Source: JAIPEK01 sp041685935 (GTDB lineage Bacteria > Desulfobacterota > Desulfobacteria > Desulfobacterales > Desulfobacteraceae). From it: a DNA stretch of 7,449 nucleotides. Numbering within the stretch: position 1 is the first letter of the stretch; each line of letters starts with the position of its first letter. A model generated the notes under the pieces. The model worked only from the letters and a program-made list of their open reading frames with translations. It searched no databases and was not told where the DNA came from. The position numbers and the translations under genes were made by a program. The stretch is taken from the NCBI GenBank assembly GCA_041685935.1, contig JAWLES010000121.1, positions 1-7,449 of the forward strand. Direction: 5' to 3'. This document shows positions 6,224 to 7,449 of the stretch, one piece after another.

Positions 6224-6586
6224 ATGGAACAGAAAGATTTGGACTTCTTTAAAAACCTTCTGACGGAAAGAATGAACGACCTGCTTTCCCACGCTGATGA
6301 CACGGTCACCGGCATGACACAGCCCAAAGACAACTTTGCTGACCCCACTGACAGAGCCTCCCACGAGGCAAACCGGAACTTTGAACTGAGAATCCGGGAC
6401 CGGGAGCACAAGCTTATCAAGAAAATCAGAAAAGCCCTGGAGAGAATAGAGAACGGCACGTTCGGCATCTGTGAAACATGCGAGGAGGAGATCTCCCCTG
6501 AACGACTCAAGGCAAGACCCGTGACAACCCAGTGCATCGAATGCAAAAAACGGGAAGAGGATCTTGAAAGAGCGCTCGGTATTTAA
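6224..6586 (+). CDS. dksA: DksA-type RNA polymerase-binding transcription factor
   Basis: DksA/TraR-family regulator that enters the secondary channel of RNA polymerase and, with ppGpp, retunes transcription, notably at rRNA promoters. At 120 residues it is about 30 shorter than E. coli DksA, mainly at the N-terminus. The coiled-coil tip reads FADPTDRASHEA, with Asp40, Asp43 and Ala45 matching the functional tip residues Asp71, Asp74 and Ala76 of E. coli. The second helix is rich in charged residues (RNFELRIRDREHKLIKKIRKALERI). A zinc finger follows with GTFGICETC (Cys83, Cys86) and TQCIEC (Cys104, Cys107), all four cysteines intact. It has its own promoter and ribosome site, and probably forms an operon with the PHP-domain gene 14 nt downstream. 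Species often carry several DksA paralogues, so the exact role of this copy is inferred. Confidence 0.92.
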   Translation: MEQKDLDFFKNLLTERMNDLLSHADDTVTGMTQPKDNFADPTDRASHEANRNFELRIRDREHKLIKKIRKALERIENGTFGICETCEEEISPERLKARPVTTQCIECKKREEDLERALGI

Positions 6587-6600
6587 AACAGTTCAGCAAC

Positions 6601-7449
6601 TTGATTGATCTTCACATACATTCCACAGCATCGGACGGGTCATGCACCCCGGCGGAAATTCTCGAGCTTGTGTCAAAAGCCGGGATTACCGCATTCTCCC
6701 TGACGGATCACGACACCATAGACGGCGCAAAAGAGATCCTGGCAAGGAAAACCCCGAATTCACCCGAATTTCTTACAGGTGTTGAAATAAGCTGCAATTG
6801 GCCTGAAGGCCGCGACCGCGGAGACAGCCTCCATATTCTGGGATACGGTTTTGACGTACACAACCGGAATCTCAACAACACCCTTGAAAAGCTCAAAAAG
6901 GCAAGATACGAAAGAAACCCGCAGATCATCCAAAAGCTGAACGACCTGGGGTATGACATTTCCATGGATGAGGTGGAGAAGCTATCTTCTGACGGCCAGA
7001 CCGGAAGGCCCCATGTGGCAAGGGTTATGGTGGAAAAAGGAATTGTTGATTCTTTCGGCCTTGCATTTGACAAGTTCCTTGCAAGGGGATGCCCTGCATA
7101 TGTGGACAAGTACAGAATCCGGTGTGAAGAAGCGGTCAGCCTCATACATGAAGCAGGCGGCATAGCGGTTCTGGCTCACCCCGGCCTGATCGGGCCTGAA
7201 AATGAGCAACTTGCTGAAAAACTCATAAAAGATCTTGCATTAACAGGGCTGGACGGTGTCGAAGTATACTACCCCGAGCATTCGGAAAAACAGACAGAGA
7301 ACCTGGAAGGAATTGCAGAGCGCCTCGATCTTCTTGCCACCGGCGGAACCGATTTTCACGGGTCGTTCAAAAAAGGGATCAGGATAGGAACCGGCTACGG
7401 GACCCTCAATGTCCGGGATTTTCTTTTAGACAGACTCAAATGCCGCCTT
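6601..7449 (+). CDS. PHP-domain phosphoesterase (YciV/TrpH-like), 3' end beyond window
   Basis: Metal-dependent phosphoesterase of the PHP superfamily. Its relatives include E. coli YciV (RNase AM, a 5'-3' exonuclease on short RNAs) and a nucleoside-bisphosphate phosphatase. The 283 visible residues run to the window edge without a stop; the usual family length of about 285-295 means only a few are missing. Metal ligands are complete: MIDLHIHSTASDG (His5, His7, Asp12), TDHDT (His37), GVEIS (Glu62), LHILGY (His78), LAHPG (His193) and GGTDFHG (Asp251, His253). The start is taken as TTG at 6601 because MIDLHIHS is the standard N-terminus of the family and no ATG or GTG fits. No clear ribosome site precedes it, so translation may depend on coupling to dksA 14 nt upstream. 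Substrate inferred from family only. Confidence 0.9.
   Translation, partial: MIDLHIHSTASDGSCTPAEILELVSKAGITAFSLTDHDTIDGAKEILARKTPNSPEFLTGVEISCNWPEGRDRGDSLHILGYGFDVHNRNLNNTLEKLKKARYERNPQIIQKLNDLGYDISMDEVEKLSSDGQTGRPHVARVMVEKGIVDSFGLAFDKFLARGCPAYVDKYRIRCEEAVSLIHEAGGIAVLAHPGLIGPENEQLAEKLIKDLALTGLDGVEVYYPEHSEKQTENLEGIAERLDLLATGGTDFHGSFKKGIRIGTGYGTLNVRDFLLDRLKCRL

Overview
The window looks like ordinary chromosomal core from a Gram-negative, sulfate-reducer-like deltaproteobacterium (Desulfobacterota, probably Desulfobacterales). This is inferred from gene content, above all a siroheme dehydrogenase / HemX-CcsA / glutamyl-tRNA reductase cluster typical of bacteria that make haem through siroheme. 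It also fits the GC content, estimated by eye at near 50%, and the style of the proteins. No rRNA, tRNA, IS element, CRISPR array or phage gene was seen.

Layout. Positions 1-1353 (+) hold the 3' part of a PhoR-type sensor histidine kinase whose N-terminus lies outside the window. Tail to tail with it, 1416-2255 (-) encodes an amidohydrolase-2 (TIM-barrel) metallohydrolase of unknown substrate. A short AT-rich divergent region (2256-2342) follows, carrying a good sigma-70 promoter that fires rightward. Next comes a tight three-gene tetrapyrrole operon (+): precorrin-2 dehydrogenase (2343-3008), an 8-TM HemX/CcsA-type protein (3005-3841, start overlapping the previous stop) and hemA (3852-5138). 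hemA ends head-on against a gene on the other strand with no spacing: the two stop codons together form TGATCA. That gene (5139-5942, -) encodes a secreted SBP_bac_3-type solute-binding protein with no transporter genes beside it. A 281-bp intergenic region (5943-6223) holds a well-formed promoter for dksA, a weaker possible promoter for the binding protein, and two inverted repeats. dksA (6224-6586) is followed after 14 nt by a PHP-domain phosphoesterase gene starting with TTG at 6601 and running off the right edge.

How the genes fit together. HemA makes the first committed tetrapyrrole precursor. The precorrin-2 dehydrogenase makes sirohydrochlorin, the precursor of siroheme (needed by sulfite reductase) and, in this group, of haem. 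The HemX/CcsA protein handles haem for cytochrome c maturation or tunes HemA level. The flanking genes (phosphate-type sensor, DksA, PHP phosphoesterase) are housekeeping or regulatory.

I did not find a convincing undescribed system. The items most worth a second look are small: a 14-nt sequence shared by two upstream regions, the palindrome over the dksA -10 element, a six-codon mini-ORF ending one base before the dehydrogenase start, and the zero-gap convergent ending of hemA.
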